Origin: Manganibacter manganicus
GTDB lineage: Bacteria; Pseudomonadota; Alphaproteobacteria; Rhizobiales; Rhizobiaceae
DNA: 64,000 nucleotides
Direction: 5' to 3'
NCBI RefSeq assembly: GCF_002075885.1
Contig: NZ_MDET01000023.1
Span: forward strand, 212,078 to 276,077
Part shown: positions 55,037 through 61,991 of the stretch, piece after piece
Layout of the letters: each line of letters begins with the position of its first letter
How positions within the stretch are numbered: position 1 is the first letter of the stretch
Program-made: the position numbers and the translations under genes
The notes under the pieces: model-generated
What the model saw: only the letters and a program-made list of their open reading frames with translations
The model's database searches: none
Told to the model about the DNA's origin: nothing

Positions 55037-56194
55037 CTATACCATGTTGCCGATCAGCACGGCACCATATAGCACGACTCCGACGGCTAATGGCCAATGC
55101 CACCACGGGCGCGGCTTGCGCTTCGGCACAACGTCAACCGGCCGATCAGGCGTGCTAGGACGCGATTCGACTACTGCAGGCGGAATACACGCGCCCATGC
55201 TGCAAAGTTCTTTCCTGCCACGCTGTATAGCAACGCTTCGCCCTGGCAACGGTGCGCCGCGTGAGTCTGGCACGGAAACGATTGCGTGACCGGTTCCGAG
55301 TCCCATGATGTCGGCAACGGTGATGCTGCCCGGCATGGTGTCGGCTGCAGCTTTCAACGCCTTCAAATGGTGCGACGTGCTGCCGCGCAAAGCATGTTGG
55401 ACTCTTGTGGCAAGCTGCCCGCTGATAACGTGCGGCAAGTCTGAAGGCGATTGGGTAACGTAAATCAGGCCGACTCCTTTCGATCGAATGAGTCGAGTGA
55501 TTTGCTCAATGCGCCGCACAACGGCTGGAGTCGCACCGTCAAACACCAAATGCGATTCATCGATCATGACCATGAGTCCAGGTGCAGCAACGTCGCCGAT
55601 CTCGCCTAAGCCGGAATAGAGCGACTCCAGCACATGCGCGGCGAATGCGCCATATAGACCGGGCACGGCCGCAAGCATGCCGCACGTTAGAACGGTAACG
55701 CCGCTAACGTCGCGTGGATCGAATGACGATCGGCCGAACGCCCATGGCGCGCCACGTTCCAGGCGAAGCAAGGCGCGTTGCACGGCCGCCACGGAAACGG
55801 GCGAAACAAGGCCATATGACGCGCTCAAATCAGCGCCGCATGCGTCATTCAACAATGCGCGCAAGTCTGCCAACGTGGCAACGACGCGGCCGGTATCGTC
55901 TGCCCAGGCGAGCGCAATTTGAATGGCGCCGGCTTGTGCGTCGGAAAGATCAAGCGCGCGGGCAATAAGATCGGCGCCGAGACTGCCAACGCGCATTTGT
56001 GGAAAGATGCAATCGCCAAGCGACTCAAGATCGCCTTTCGCGTCTAGCACTAAAACCGGGCAAGGTGCGCGTTCGACAATGGCGCCGAGAGTCGTACTTT
56101 TGCCCGTGCCCGTGGCGCCGAAGATTCCAACGTGCCGGGTTAGATAGCGATATGGAATCGCGGCGCCGCTACCTAATGGGATGGAGTCAGTCAT
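55037..56194 (-). CDS. DUF853/HerA-like ATPase with C-terminal membrane anchor
   Basis: 385 residues. Walker A IFGATGTGKSTTLG (about residues 21-34), Walker B GLMVMIDESHLVF (about 200-215). The segment LIRSKGVGLIYVTQSPSDLP and QLATRVQHALRG match DUF853 (YjgR-like) proteins, a HerA/FtsK relative. Unlike ordinary DUF853 (about 500) it is shorter and ends in a proline-rich linker and one hydrophobic helix (WPLAVGVVLYGAVLIG). It overlaps the small gene upstream by 8 bp. The role in a phage is unknown. Confidence 0.8.
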   Translation of the reverse strand: MTDSIPLGSGAAIPYRYLTRHVGIFGATGTGKSTTLGAIVERAPCPVLVLDAKGDLESLGDCIFPQMRVGSLGADLIARALDLSDAQAGAIQIALAWADDTGRVVATLADLRALLNDACGADLSASYGLVSPVSVAAVQRALLRLERGAPWAFGRSSFDPRDVSGVTVLTCGMLAAVPGLYGAFAAHVLESLYSGLGEIGDVAAPGLMVMIDESHLVFDGATPAVVRRIEQITRLIRSKGVGLIYVTQSPSDLPHVISGQLATRVQHALRGSTSHHLKALKAAADTMPGSITVADIMGLGTGHAIVSVPDSRGAPLPGRSVAIQRGRKELCSMGACIPPAVVESRPSTPDRPVDVVPKRKPRPWWHWPLAVGVVLYGAVLIGNMV

Positions 56195-56384
56195 GCGCGC
56201 GCCATTCGCGCAACATTTCCGCAGCTTGTGAGCGATCGACGGGAATTGACACATTCCAAGAAAAAGCGGGAATGATGCATGCGAGTTTATCGCCCGTTAT
56301 GTCGTTTCGGTAGCAGACAAGAATTGCCCGACTCGAATGGTGATAGCGGCGCATCGTTCCACAATTCCAACGATCGATTCTCAT
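56187..56384 (-). CDS. Small hypothetical phage protein
   Basis: 65 residues with GGAGTCGGGATC before the ATG. It overlaps the DUF853 gene by 8 bp and the upstream gene by 4 bp. Contains SSRAILVCYRNDI and ends in EMLREWRAHD. Not recognised. Confidence 0.7.
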   Translation of the reverse strand: MRIDRWNCGTMRRYHHSSRAILVCYRNDITGDKLACIIPAFSWNVSIPVDRSQAAEMLREWRAHD

Positions 56385-56560
56385 GATCCCGACTCCTTGG
56401 CCGTCATGGCGATGGAATAGAAAAGGTTATGGGCGCCGTTTTTGTTTTCTTCGGACGGGCAACGTTCCGCACGATCAAGCGCCGCGTTGTAAGCATCAGC
56501 TTGCACTTGCGTGAAAACGTATCCCGTAAATGCGCGATATCCGGCCGCAATGCGCGTCAT
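56381..56560 (-). CDS. Small hypothetical phage protein
   Basis: 59 residues starting MTRIAAGYRAFTGYVFTQVQ. Shine-Dalgarno AGGAAG upstream; it overlaps both neighbours by 4 bp. Mostly helical, with one cysteine (ERCPSEENKNG). The tight overlaps make it secure as a coding gene although the function is unknown. Confidence 0.7.
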   Translation of the reverse strand: MTRIAAGYRAFTGYVFTQVQADAYNAALDRAERCPSEENKNGAHNLFYSIAMTAKESGS

Positions 56561-56757
56561 GATCTCGACTTCCTGCTAGGCAACGTTTCCAGGAAGCCGG
56601 CATAACGCGCCCATAGACTCGGCCGTCGCTTAATGTTCGCTGCCAAATCTTCACGCGTTAGCGGATTAGTTGGATGCTTCACCAATTCCATAAATGTTGA
56701 ATTGGCTTCCGCGAGTCGGCGCCTTGCTAATTCGAAGTGTTGGGCTTGTGTTATCAT
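56557..56757 (-). CDS. Small hypothetical phage protein
   Basis: 66 residues from the ATG at 56757, which overlaps the upstream stop (ATGA). Helical, with FELARRRLAEANSTFMELVKH and an arginine-rich C-terminus. Unknown. Confidence 0.7.
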   Translation of the reverse strand: MITQAQHFELARRRLAEANSTFMELVKHPTNPLTREDLAANIKRRPSLWARYAGFLETLPSRKSRS

Positions 56758-57374
56758 GACAAACACACCTTTCCGCCGTCGCCGATATACAAATCGGCGT
56801 TGCCGAATGCCTTAGCCGCGTTATCAAGAATGGTCGCGGCCGGTTCGGGCCAGTCACCATCCCAAAACCCGGCGCCATGGCGGCAACGGGTTAACCAAAA
56901 GTCATGACCGGCCATTGCAGCTTCGCGCGCTGCAATTGATCCTTCGAAGTCATTGGCTAGTGGCGGGCTTTTGCTCAGCGGCTCAATGTCGTTTGCCTCG
57001 CAAAGCTCTTGCCACGATTCAAACTCAGCAATTCGCACTTCGCTGCCGATCGGCGCCACAAAATAGCCGTTGTGCCAATTGCGAGTCCAGCCGGCAGCGC
57101 GTGCCGCGCCTTCGAAGTCTTCACACTCAGCATGTATGGTTTCCAAATTGGCCGCATAGAATGCGGCACAATCTTTCAACATGCTTTCCAGGCAATCCGG
57201 CGACAAGTCGGAAATGTCGTAATTCGAGTCCATCGGTTCGCCGCCGTTTTCGTCGGACTCGTCGTTTGAAGACCACAACGCCGCGCCGACATATGATCGA
57301 AAGAAGTACCATTCGGCCGAATGACCGGGCACGGGCGAATCCGCGCGCATGTAGTCTGCAATCACGTTTTGCAT
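56754..57374 (-). CDS. Hypothetical phage protein with HDFWLTR-type C-terminus
   Basis: 206 residues. ATG 57374 is chosen because AAAGGA precedes it; a GTG at 57401 lies inside the operator. The C-terminal motif HDFWLTRCRHGAGFWDGDWPE recurs in small early proteins of diverse phages (from memory); no activity is known. The middle is acidic. Confidence 0.75.
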   Translation of the reverse strand: MQNVIADYMRADSPVPGHSAEWYFFRSYVGAALWSSNDESDENGGEPMDSNYDISDLSPDCLESMLKDCAAFYAANLETIHAECEDFEGAARAAGWTRNWHNGYFVAPIGSEVRIAEFESWQELCEANDIEPLSKSPPLANDFEGSIAAREAAMAGHDFWLTRCRHGAGFWDGDWPEPAATILDNAAKAFGNADLYIGDGGKVCLS

Positions 57375-57397
57375 TGTCTCAATCCTTTGTTTGATTT

Positions 57398-57412
57398 GCA
57401 CTTTTTAAGTGA
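57398..57412 (-). promoter_or_regulatory. Operator at a gene junction
   Basis: GCACTTTTTAAGTGA, with one arm base changed. It covers the stop codon (57405-57407) of the upstream gene and lies 24 bp before the next ATG. No -35 box at the usual distance. Confidence 0.65.
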
Positions 57413-57623
57413 TTTTGCCACGCGCAATGACGCGGCACAAATATGCGTGAAAGTAGCGGGCACGACTGCCGTTTGCGTTTTTGGGCTGCCGGTATTTGAC
57501 CGAGTCGGCCGCGTCGATGATGTTTTGGACATGCTGTGAATTGAGCGCATGAAAGCCACGATCGACGGGAATGCAGAACGATGTACAAATCGCCCAGGCG
57601 CGATCATATGTGAGGCGAGTCAT
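57405..57623 (-). CDS. Small hypothetical phage protein
   Basis: 72 residues, MTRLTYDRAWAICTSF at the start, with GGGAG upstream. Its TAA stop is formed by the operator. Cysteines at 13, 17 and 63. Not recognised. Confidence 0.7.
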   Translation of the reverse strand: MTRLTYDRAWAICTSFCIPVDRGFHALNSQHVQNIIDAADSVKYRQPKNANGSRARYFHAYLCRVIARGKIT

Positions 57624-57625
57624 GA

Positions 57626-58285
57626 TCAGGACTCCCGTTTTCCAGCAATGGCAGACAAGATTGCATCGCTGGACTCGCGGCTATATGCCGATACCCGTTG
57701 AAATGAAATGCGGCCGTCTGTGTAAAGCGTGCCGCTGGCATAGCCGGCGCCGTTGTTGATGTAGATTTCGGCCGTCAAATCGTTCGGGTTTTTGCGGTTG
57801 ATCTGGAGTCCAGGAAACCGCATTTCCATGAGATGTATTAGCGCGCCGAATTCGTCGGCAGAACGCACGCGCTCTTTCACTTGTTCGCGGAGTCCATCGA
57901 CAAGCGGCCGCGCTACATCGATTATGTTTTTGCGGATTGCCTTTGCAATTGCTGCCATGGGCCGCGCCGCGTCATATGTGGCGCTTGGCATTTTTGGACC
58001 ATTGGAGTCGAGCTTGCGCACTAAACCCGTGAACGCGCCGACTTTAACGCGGCCGATTTTGGCGCCATGTTCCGCATTGACGAAAATCGTTAGATCGTTG
58101 CCGCAATCAATCCAGGCGCCGGCGTAACTTTGCTGCAGATCGTCGGCATTCTCGACATTCATTGCAAGTTCGGTTGCCAAGTCAAAGGCAAAATCCCGCA
58201 TGAGAAAATCACGATCAATGCGCGGTACTGGATTGCCGATGCATGAGCGATCGACAATGGTTTCTTTGATGTATGGATTCGACAT
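57626..58285 (-). CDS. Hypothetical phage protein
   Basis: 219 residues. N-terminal part helical (DFLMRDFAFDLATELAMN), C-terminal part beta-rich (GTLYTDGRISFQRVS). AAGGAC Shine-Dalgarno touches the operator at 58299. Followed by the next gene after 2 bp. No domain recognised. Confidence 0.72.
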   Translation of the reverse strand: MSNPYIKETIVDRSCIGNPVPRIDRDFLMRDFAFDLATELAMNVENADDLQQSYAGAWIDCGNDLTIFVNAEHGAKIGRVKVGAFTGLVRKLDSNGPKMPSATYDAARPMAAIAKAIRKNIIDVARPLVDGLREQVKERVRSADEFGALIHLMEMRFPGLQINRKNPNDLTAEIYINNGAGYASGTLYTDGRISFQRVSAYSRESSDAILSAIAGKRES

Positions 58286-58298
58286 TTGTATTTGTCCT

Positions 58299-58313
58299 TC
58301 ACTTTAAAAGTGA
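58299..58313 (-). promoter_or_regulatory. Operator at a gene junction, abutting a Shine-Dalgarno
   Basis: TCACTTTAAAAGTGA, a perfect dyad lying 13 bp before the ATG at 58285. The leftward Shine-Dalgarno AAGGAC begins within its arm. Only 9 bp separate it from the upstream stop at 58323. Confidence 0.7.
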
Positions 58314-58322
58314 TTTATTGTC

Positions 58323-59087
58323 TCAGTTGAAAGACGCTGCTAGGCGGATTTCCGCTAACAAGGCGGAACCGAGTCCGGCGCGTAGTTTCATGGCTATTTC
58401 AACGCATGCCCGGTAAATCGCTTCGGCCGCACGCGAGTCGGTCTCATATCCGAAGTCAGACGCCCAATTTTCGAAACTGCCATAATCGAAAACGTCGCAA
58501 TCCCGCACAAGCGATTGCATTACGTCGCCGATGGAAGGCGCCGGAATAGGCTTGCTGCCGGAAAAGCTATTACCCCATAAATGCCCGCTAGCAATTTTGC
58601 CGGTTTCAATTTCATAGGCGAGCATGTCGCGTTTTGCTCTTGATACTGGCATACGCATGACTCGCGCGGCCGTTTCCATTTGGGCGGCCGTCTTTTTTGA
58701 AGCGGGCGCGTGCCCTTCGCCTTGTGAATAGTCAGTTTCGAGAATCGCGACGCTAGAGCGACGATGAAAGATCGAAACGCGCCAATTGAGAGAACGCCAA
58801 GTTTTGCCGTCTTCCCCTGGCTTGGCGTTCCTCGATTTCGAAAACGGCACAAAAACCGTTTGCATGGTGATGCCAGCGCGTTCGCATATGGCGCCGATCA
58901 AATCTTCGACATCGCTGCAATCGATTTCTTCGACATATTCGATCGAGTAACCTTCATGCTTCAAAGCATGATCCATCGAGTAAGCGGCGCAATTGTTATG
59001 AAACCAGGCTATCAGGCTGATACCTTGCGGCGCTGCGTCTGCTAGTCCGATACGCTTTCCATCGCGCTTGATTATTGCAAGTTCCAT
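58323..59087 (-). CDS. Hypothetical phage protein
   Basis: 254 residues. The first ~100 residues contain DVEDLIGAICERAGI and VFVPFSKSRNAKPGEDGKTW; the C-terminal ~90 contain FENWASDFGYETDSRAAEAIY. Similar proteins of unknown role occur in many phages (from memory). GGGAG precedes the ATG. Confidence 0.72.
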   Translation of the reverse strand: MELAIIKRDGKRIGLADAAPQGISLIAWFHNNCAAYSMDHALKHEGYSIEYVEEIDCSDVEDLIGAICERAGITMQTVFVPFSKSRNAKPGEDGKTWRSLNWRVSIFHRRSSVAILETDYSQGEGHAPASKKTAAQMETAARVMRMPVSRAKRDMLAYEIETGKIASGHLWGNSFSGSKPIPAPSIGDVMQSLVRDCDVFDYGSFENWASDFGYETDSRAAEAIYRACVEIAMKLRAGLGSALLAEIRLAASFN

Positions 59088-59098
59088 TTCCCCACTCC

Positions 59099-59203
59099 CT
59101 ACAGCGTGGCCAGAAAGGCGGCCTTGCGAGCGATAGCCGCGCGACGGGTAAAGCGGCGGCGGCGGCCGGCTTCAGACTTGGCGAAAGTTTCACGTTTCAA
59201 CAT
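59099..59203 (-). CDS. 34-residue arginine-rich peptide
   Basis: Starts MLKRETFAKSEAGRRRRF, with GGAG nine bases before the ATG and a stop 11 bp before the next gene. It is the first gene behind the promoter/operator at 59233. Highly basic, so possibly nucleic-acid binding. Confidence 0.55.
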   Translation of the reverse strand: MLKRETFAKSEAGRRRRFTRRAAIARKAAFLATL

Positions 59204-59232
59204 GGTAGAATCTCCATTTGCGTTGTCGATAT

Positions 59233-59265
59233 TCACTATTTAAGTGAAAGTTAGACGCGAGTCAA
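59233..59265 (-). promoter_or_regulatory. Promoter with operator covering the -10 box
   Basis: Operator TCACTATTTAAGTGA (59233-59247). Reading leftward TTGACT (59260-59265) is 17 bp before TAAATA; TTGAC to TCACT is 13 bp. The -35 box overlaps the stop codon of the gene at 59262. Confidence 0.8.
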
Positions 59266-60119
59266 GCGGTGATTCCGGCAGCATTATTGAACGCCGCGAC
59301 TAAATCCAGGTCGCGGCTATTCCAGCCCGGAATCCATTCGTCGATATAGTCGCCTTCGGACAAGGCGCGGCGTTCCTTGCGAGCTTTGCGAATGTCGGCA
59401 AGGCGCGAGCATAGAGTCTGATGCAAGATTTTGTGCGCATGCGGAAACGTGTCCAACATGGCGCCGGCTTTGCGGATTTCAGGAATCAAATCCAGGATTG
59501 CCGTTTTCGTTTCCGCGATTTCTTCGCCCAACTCGGCAAAGCGGTTTCCGGCTTGCCAAGCGGCATGATAGTTGCGCTCCGACTCCGCAACCCATTCGGC
59601 AATCTGATCAGCCGCGCGCGCGGCGTCTCGCGTACCCGCATTATCGTCGCCATATGACCCTACGAATTCTGAAATGACTTCGCCAAAATCCAGGCTAACC
59701 GGACCATCGGAGTCGGCTTTGCCATTATTCCAGTCTTCATAACCCGCGATGAATCGCGCATGGCCGTTGCGCCCTGGCATTTGAAACACAACGCCGCGCA
59801 CAATCTCATTTTGATCGTTATCGACGTAATAGCCGCTATGGTTCAAGCCCGCGATTTTGTCGGCGTACCCGACGAATCGGAGACCACACGTCGACGGCTT
59901 TTCAATCCAGCGCATATGTTTAGAACCGCGCTCTTTGTAAGCCGGACCATAGCCGCTCGATTGCGGGTAACGGGCTTTGCCGTTCGCAACGTCGGCGCGT
60001 GCGGCTTTCAATGCTTCGCTGGCTGGATTCCATGTCAATCTATCGCGGTTGCGCGGATAGACGTTGCCGACATAGTGGCGCCGCTGCCAACGATACGCAT
60101 TCAAAAGTTCCTGATTCAT
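59262..60119 (-). CDS. Hypothetical phage protein
   Basis: 285 residues. The N-terminal half is tyrosine/tryptophan-rich (LLNAYRWQRRHYVGNVYPRN) with GHARFIAGYEDWNNGKADSD in the middle; the C-terminal half is helical (EEIAETKTAILDLIPEIRKA). No domain recognised. It lies between two operator-bearing junctions. Confidence 0.72.
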   Translation of the reverse strand: MNQELLNAYRWQRRHYVGNVYPRNRDRLTWNPASEALKAARADVANGKARYPQSSGYGPAYKERGSKHMRWIEKPSTCGLRFVGYADKIAGLNHSGYYVDNDQNEIVRGVVFQMPGRNGHARFIAGYEDWNNGKADSDGPVSLDFGEVISEFVGSYGDDNAGTRDAARAADQIAEWVAESERNYHAAWQAGNRFAELGEEIAETKTAILDLIPEIRKAGAMLDTFPHAHKILHQTLCSRLADIRKARKERRALSEGDYIDEWIPGWNSRDLDLVAAFNNAAGITA

Positions 60120-60136
60120 TTTCTCGACTCCTTTTC

Positions 60137-60316
60137 TCAGCGACCGGCAAGCGGGCGCAATTTGTTGCGAATGCGGAAAATACCGCGTTTCAAATCGTGG
60201 CGCTGCAGCCGGTTAGCATCGCCCAGGGCCATGCCCATGAATGTCTCGGCGCAACCATAGAAGCCCAGGCGCGCGGCCATGCGGGCAAGCTCAACATTGG
60301 CTTTGAGTGATTCCAT
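60137..60316 (-). CDS. Small hypothetical phage protein
   Basis: 59 residues, MESLKANVELARMAARLGFY at the start, basic at the C-terminus (KRGIFRIRNKLRPLAGR). The Shine-Dalgarno AAGGGAG is carved out of the operator arm at 60326. Confidence 0.65.
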   Translation of the reverse strand: MESLKANVELARMAARLGFYGCAETFMGMALGDANRLQRHDLKRGIFRIRNKLRPLAGR

Positions 60317-60325
60317 GACTCATTC

Positions 60326-60340
60326 TCCCTTTTAAAGTGA
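60326..60340 (-). promoter_or_regulatory. Operator at a gene junction, merged with a Shine-Dalgarno
   Basis: Plus-strand TCCCTTTTAAAGTGA; leftward TCACTTTAAAAGGGA. One arm is intact, the other altered so that AAGGGAG forms the Shine-Dalgarno for 60316. It also holds the TAA stop (60332-60334) of the upstream gene. Confidence 0.6.
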
Positions 60341-60547
60341 AACGCAGACAATCGAACGCCAATCGGCCGGCAGCTTGGCGCTATCCCATGCGGCGCCGCA
60401 ATCATCGCCGACTCCCGCGATATATGAATCGCCCATTGAGCCCGTCGCGATGATTCCGAATTGCTCAGGCGCGACTATGTTTGCCAGCGCATAGGACAGG
60501 CCGAAGCCGGCCGCAGCGGAAAGCGTGAAGGCAATAAGCATTTTCAT
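60332..60547 (-). CDS. Small exported or membrane-anchored protein
   Basis: 71 residues with an N-terminal hydrophobic segment (MLIAFTLSAAAGFGLSYALA) and a mature part with two cysteines (DDCGAAWDSA, SIVCVSL). The start at 60547 follows the operator arm AAAGGTG. Its stop lies in the next operator. Confidence 0.62.
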   Translation of the reverse strand: MKMLIAFTLSAAAGFGLSYALANIVAPEQFGIIATGSMGDSYIAGVGDDCGAAWDSAKLPADWRSIVCVSL

Positions 60548-60551
60548 TGTT

Positions 60552-60566
60552 TCACCTTTAAAGTGA
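60552..60566 (-). promoter_or_regulatory. Operator at a gene junction
   Basis: Plus-strand TCACCTTTAAAGTGA; leftward TCACTTTAAAGGTGA. It contains the stop of the 25-residue peptide gene (60558-60560), and its second arm (AAAGGTG) doubles as the Shine-Dalgarno for 60547. Confidence 0.68.
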
Positions 60567-60635
60567 TTGTTCGGAAATTGCCGCGACGGCAACGGCCGAA
60601 ACGATTGCGGCAAGCGCGATAAAGAGGAATGGCAT
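60558..60635 (-). CDS. 25-residue hydrophobic peptide
   Basis: Sequence begins MPFLFIALAAIVSAVAVAAI and ends SEQSL, a single membrane helix. GGAG precedes the ATG by 8 bp. First gene behind the 60660 promoter/operator. Too short for family assignment; a membrane-acting peptide or leader is possible. Confidence 0.5.
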   Translation of the reverse strand: MPFLFIALAAIVSAVAVAAISEQSL

Positions 60636-60659
60636 AATCTCAACTCCAGTTTCCGATAT

Positions 60660-60692
60660 TCACTAAATAAGTGAAAGTTAGATGCGAGTCAA
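60660..60692 (-). promoter_or_regulatory. Promoter with operator covering the -10 box
   Basis: Operator TCACTAAATAAGTGA (60660-60674). Leftward TTGACT (60687-60692) lies 17 bp before TATTTA; TTGAC to TCACT is 13 bp. Drives the small-gene block from 60635 leftward. Confidence 0.8.
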
Positions 60693-60760
60693 CGGCAGAT
60701 TCCAAAATAGTTTCAATGCGCACCAGGTCGGCTGCAGCAATGTTAGGTTATTACATTACG

Positions 60761-60775
60761 TGTAATGTTATTACA
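60761..60775. promoter_or_regulatory. TGTAAT-N3-ATTACA palindrome in an AT-rich tract
   Basis: A perfect 6-bp dyad within two direct TTATTACATT copies (from 60749 and 60769). It sits in the 293-bp gap 60636-60928, which otherwise holds no gene. Different from the element operator, so a host-factor site is possible. Confidence 0.4.
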
Positions 60776-60916
60776 TTTCGCCTAGGATTTATTTCCTATC
60801 TCGGAACCTGGAAGCTGCTCGACGATCGTCGAGGCGGCCGGCGCCAAAACCGCCCCGGAGAAATAGGACGGGGAAATCTGCACCGCCTGGGCCTCAGAGA
60901 AAATCAGATTCCAAGA

Positions 60917-60930
60917 CCACGGAGAAATCT
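60917..60930. repeat. 14-bp direct repeat, left copy
   Basis: CCACGGAGAAATCT, identical to 61312-61325, at the 3' edge of the lipoprotein gene. Shorter GAGAAATCT-like copies lie nearby on both sides. Confidence 0.7.
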
Positions 60931-61303
60931 AAATGGTGATGCCCATCTCGGCGCATTTTTGCCGAATGGCGATCGTCGATGCGCCGTCACTACCGAGACC
61001 GGCCAGGCCGAAATGCCCACCATAGAGCACGCCAGCAAAAGGACGCTCGCCGACGTAACCACCGAAGCTGTTCTTGGCGTTCACCGTGCCGCAGGCACTC
61101 ACGACGCCGGATGAGTTCGTCACCGCCTGGATCGAGCCGAAGCGTGCGCTCTCAGGGTCTTTGAGCGACGATGCCACGTCACGTTTGATTGCAGCGCGAT
61201 CTGCAGCCGACAAGCTGTGAGCCGTGCCGCGTGCAAGCGGTTTGACTTCGGTAGACTGGCAGCCGGCCAAGACCAGCACACTTGCAATGAGAATGTATTT
61301 CAT
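60929..61303 (-). CDS. Small lipoprotein
   Basis: 124 residues with a lipoprotein signal (KYILIASVLVLAGCQS, lipobox LAGC). The mature part has a short helix (SAADRAAIKRDVASSLKDPE), then VSACGTVNAKNSFGGYVGE, a motif seen in small rhizobial lipoproteins of unknown role. Probably cargo expressed from the prophage; it is flanked by 14-bp direct repeats. GGAGG precedes the ATG at 61303. Confidence 0.78.
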   Translation of the reverse strand: MKYILIASVLVLAGCQSTEVKPLARGTAHSLSAADRAAIKRDVASSLKDPESARFGSIQAVTNSSGVVSACGTVNAKNSFGGYVGERPFAGVLYGGHFGLAGLGSDGASTIAIRQKCAEMGITI

Positions 61304-61311
61304 GAAGCCCT

Positions 61312-61325
61312 CCACGGAGAAATCT
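61312..61325. repeat. 14-bp direct repeat, right copy
   Basis: CCACGGAGAAATCT, identical to 60917-60930, just upstream of the lipoprotein start. Confidence 0.7.
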
Positions 61326-61368
61326 GCATATTAGCGGTGCTTCAGTCAACCGTCAGAGAAATCTACGC

Positions 61369-61401
61369 TTGACAGGCCATACATTTTCACTTTAAAGGTG
61401 A
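61369..61401 (+). promoter_or_regulatory. Rightward promoter with operator covering the -10 box
   Basis: TTGACA (61369-61374) is 17 bp before TTAAAG, inside the operator TCACTTTAAAGGTGA (61387-61401). The TTGAC to TCACT gap is 13 bp, as in the leftward promoters. Drives 61431 onward. Confidence 0.78.
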
Positions 61402-61430
61402 ATGTAAGAGATGAAGAAGGAGACGCAAAA

Positions 61431-61661
61431 ATGACCCGTGCAGTTGCCCCGAAAACAATACCCCCGCTTCCCCCAAGAGCAGTAGCGTGGGGTAGATCGA
61501 CCAAGAGGGTTGGCGGCATGTTTCACGCCCACGCCCTCGGTGTTCCGGTGTGCGGTGCGCGGTTGGTTCTGGATCGTCATGCGTCGGAAGCGCCGCGCGA
61601 TCTTGGCGACATGCAATATTGGGGCGTGTGCCCACGATGCTATCGTTTGGCAACGACCTGA
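61431..61661 (+). CDS. Small hypothetical protein with Cys/His motif
   Basis: 76 residues from the ATG after AAGGAG. The C-terminus MQYWGVCPRCYRL and an earlier FHAHALGVPVCGARL may bind zinc. First gene of the rightward run. Unknown. Confidence 0.65.
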   Translation: MTRAVAPKTIPPLPPRAVAWGRSTKRVGGMFHAHALGVPVCGARLVLDRHASEAPRDLGDMQYWGVCPRCYRLATT

Positions 61662-61724
61662 CATCGCCCTTCGATAGAGGGGCGCCCCCGATTTTTGAAA
61701 CCCGTTTAAGGAGGCTGAGCCAAA

Positions 61725-61991
61725 ATGACTGAATCCATGATTGAGAGAGTTGCTCGGGCATTAGCGGACACGACGCACGCCGGTTACGAATCCTGGGACG
61801 ATGTTCCGCAAGAGATGCAGACCAGTTTCTTGATTGATGCTCGCACCGCTATCGAGGCAATGCGGAAACCGACTGACACGATGCTAACTGCAGCACTTTT
61901 CGCAATGGACACGGAAGACGATTCCGGTGGGGTGATCAGTTGTTGGGAAGCCATGATCGACGCCGCCCGCAATGAACAGGTGCCGGGATGA
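61725..61991 (+). CDS. Small hypothetical protein, tandem paralogue 1
   Basis: 88 residues starting MTESMIERVARALADT. The first ~35 bases match the next gene almost exactly. A central MRKPTDTMLTAAL motif recurs in the paralogue as ILKPTDGMV. Resembles small alphaproteobacterial phage proteins of unknown role. Confidence 0.7.
   Translation: MTESMIERVARALADTTHAGYESWDDVPQEMQTSFLIDARTAIEAMRKPTDTMLTAALFAMDTEDDSGGVISCWEAMIDAARNEQVPG

Noticed and set aside
60671..61114. A 147-codon plus-strand frame opposite the lipoprotein gene
   Set aside because: The minus strand has a clear lipobox, Shine-Dalgarno and family motif; the plus frame has none.
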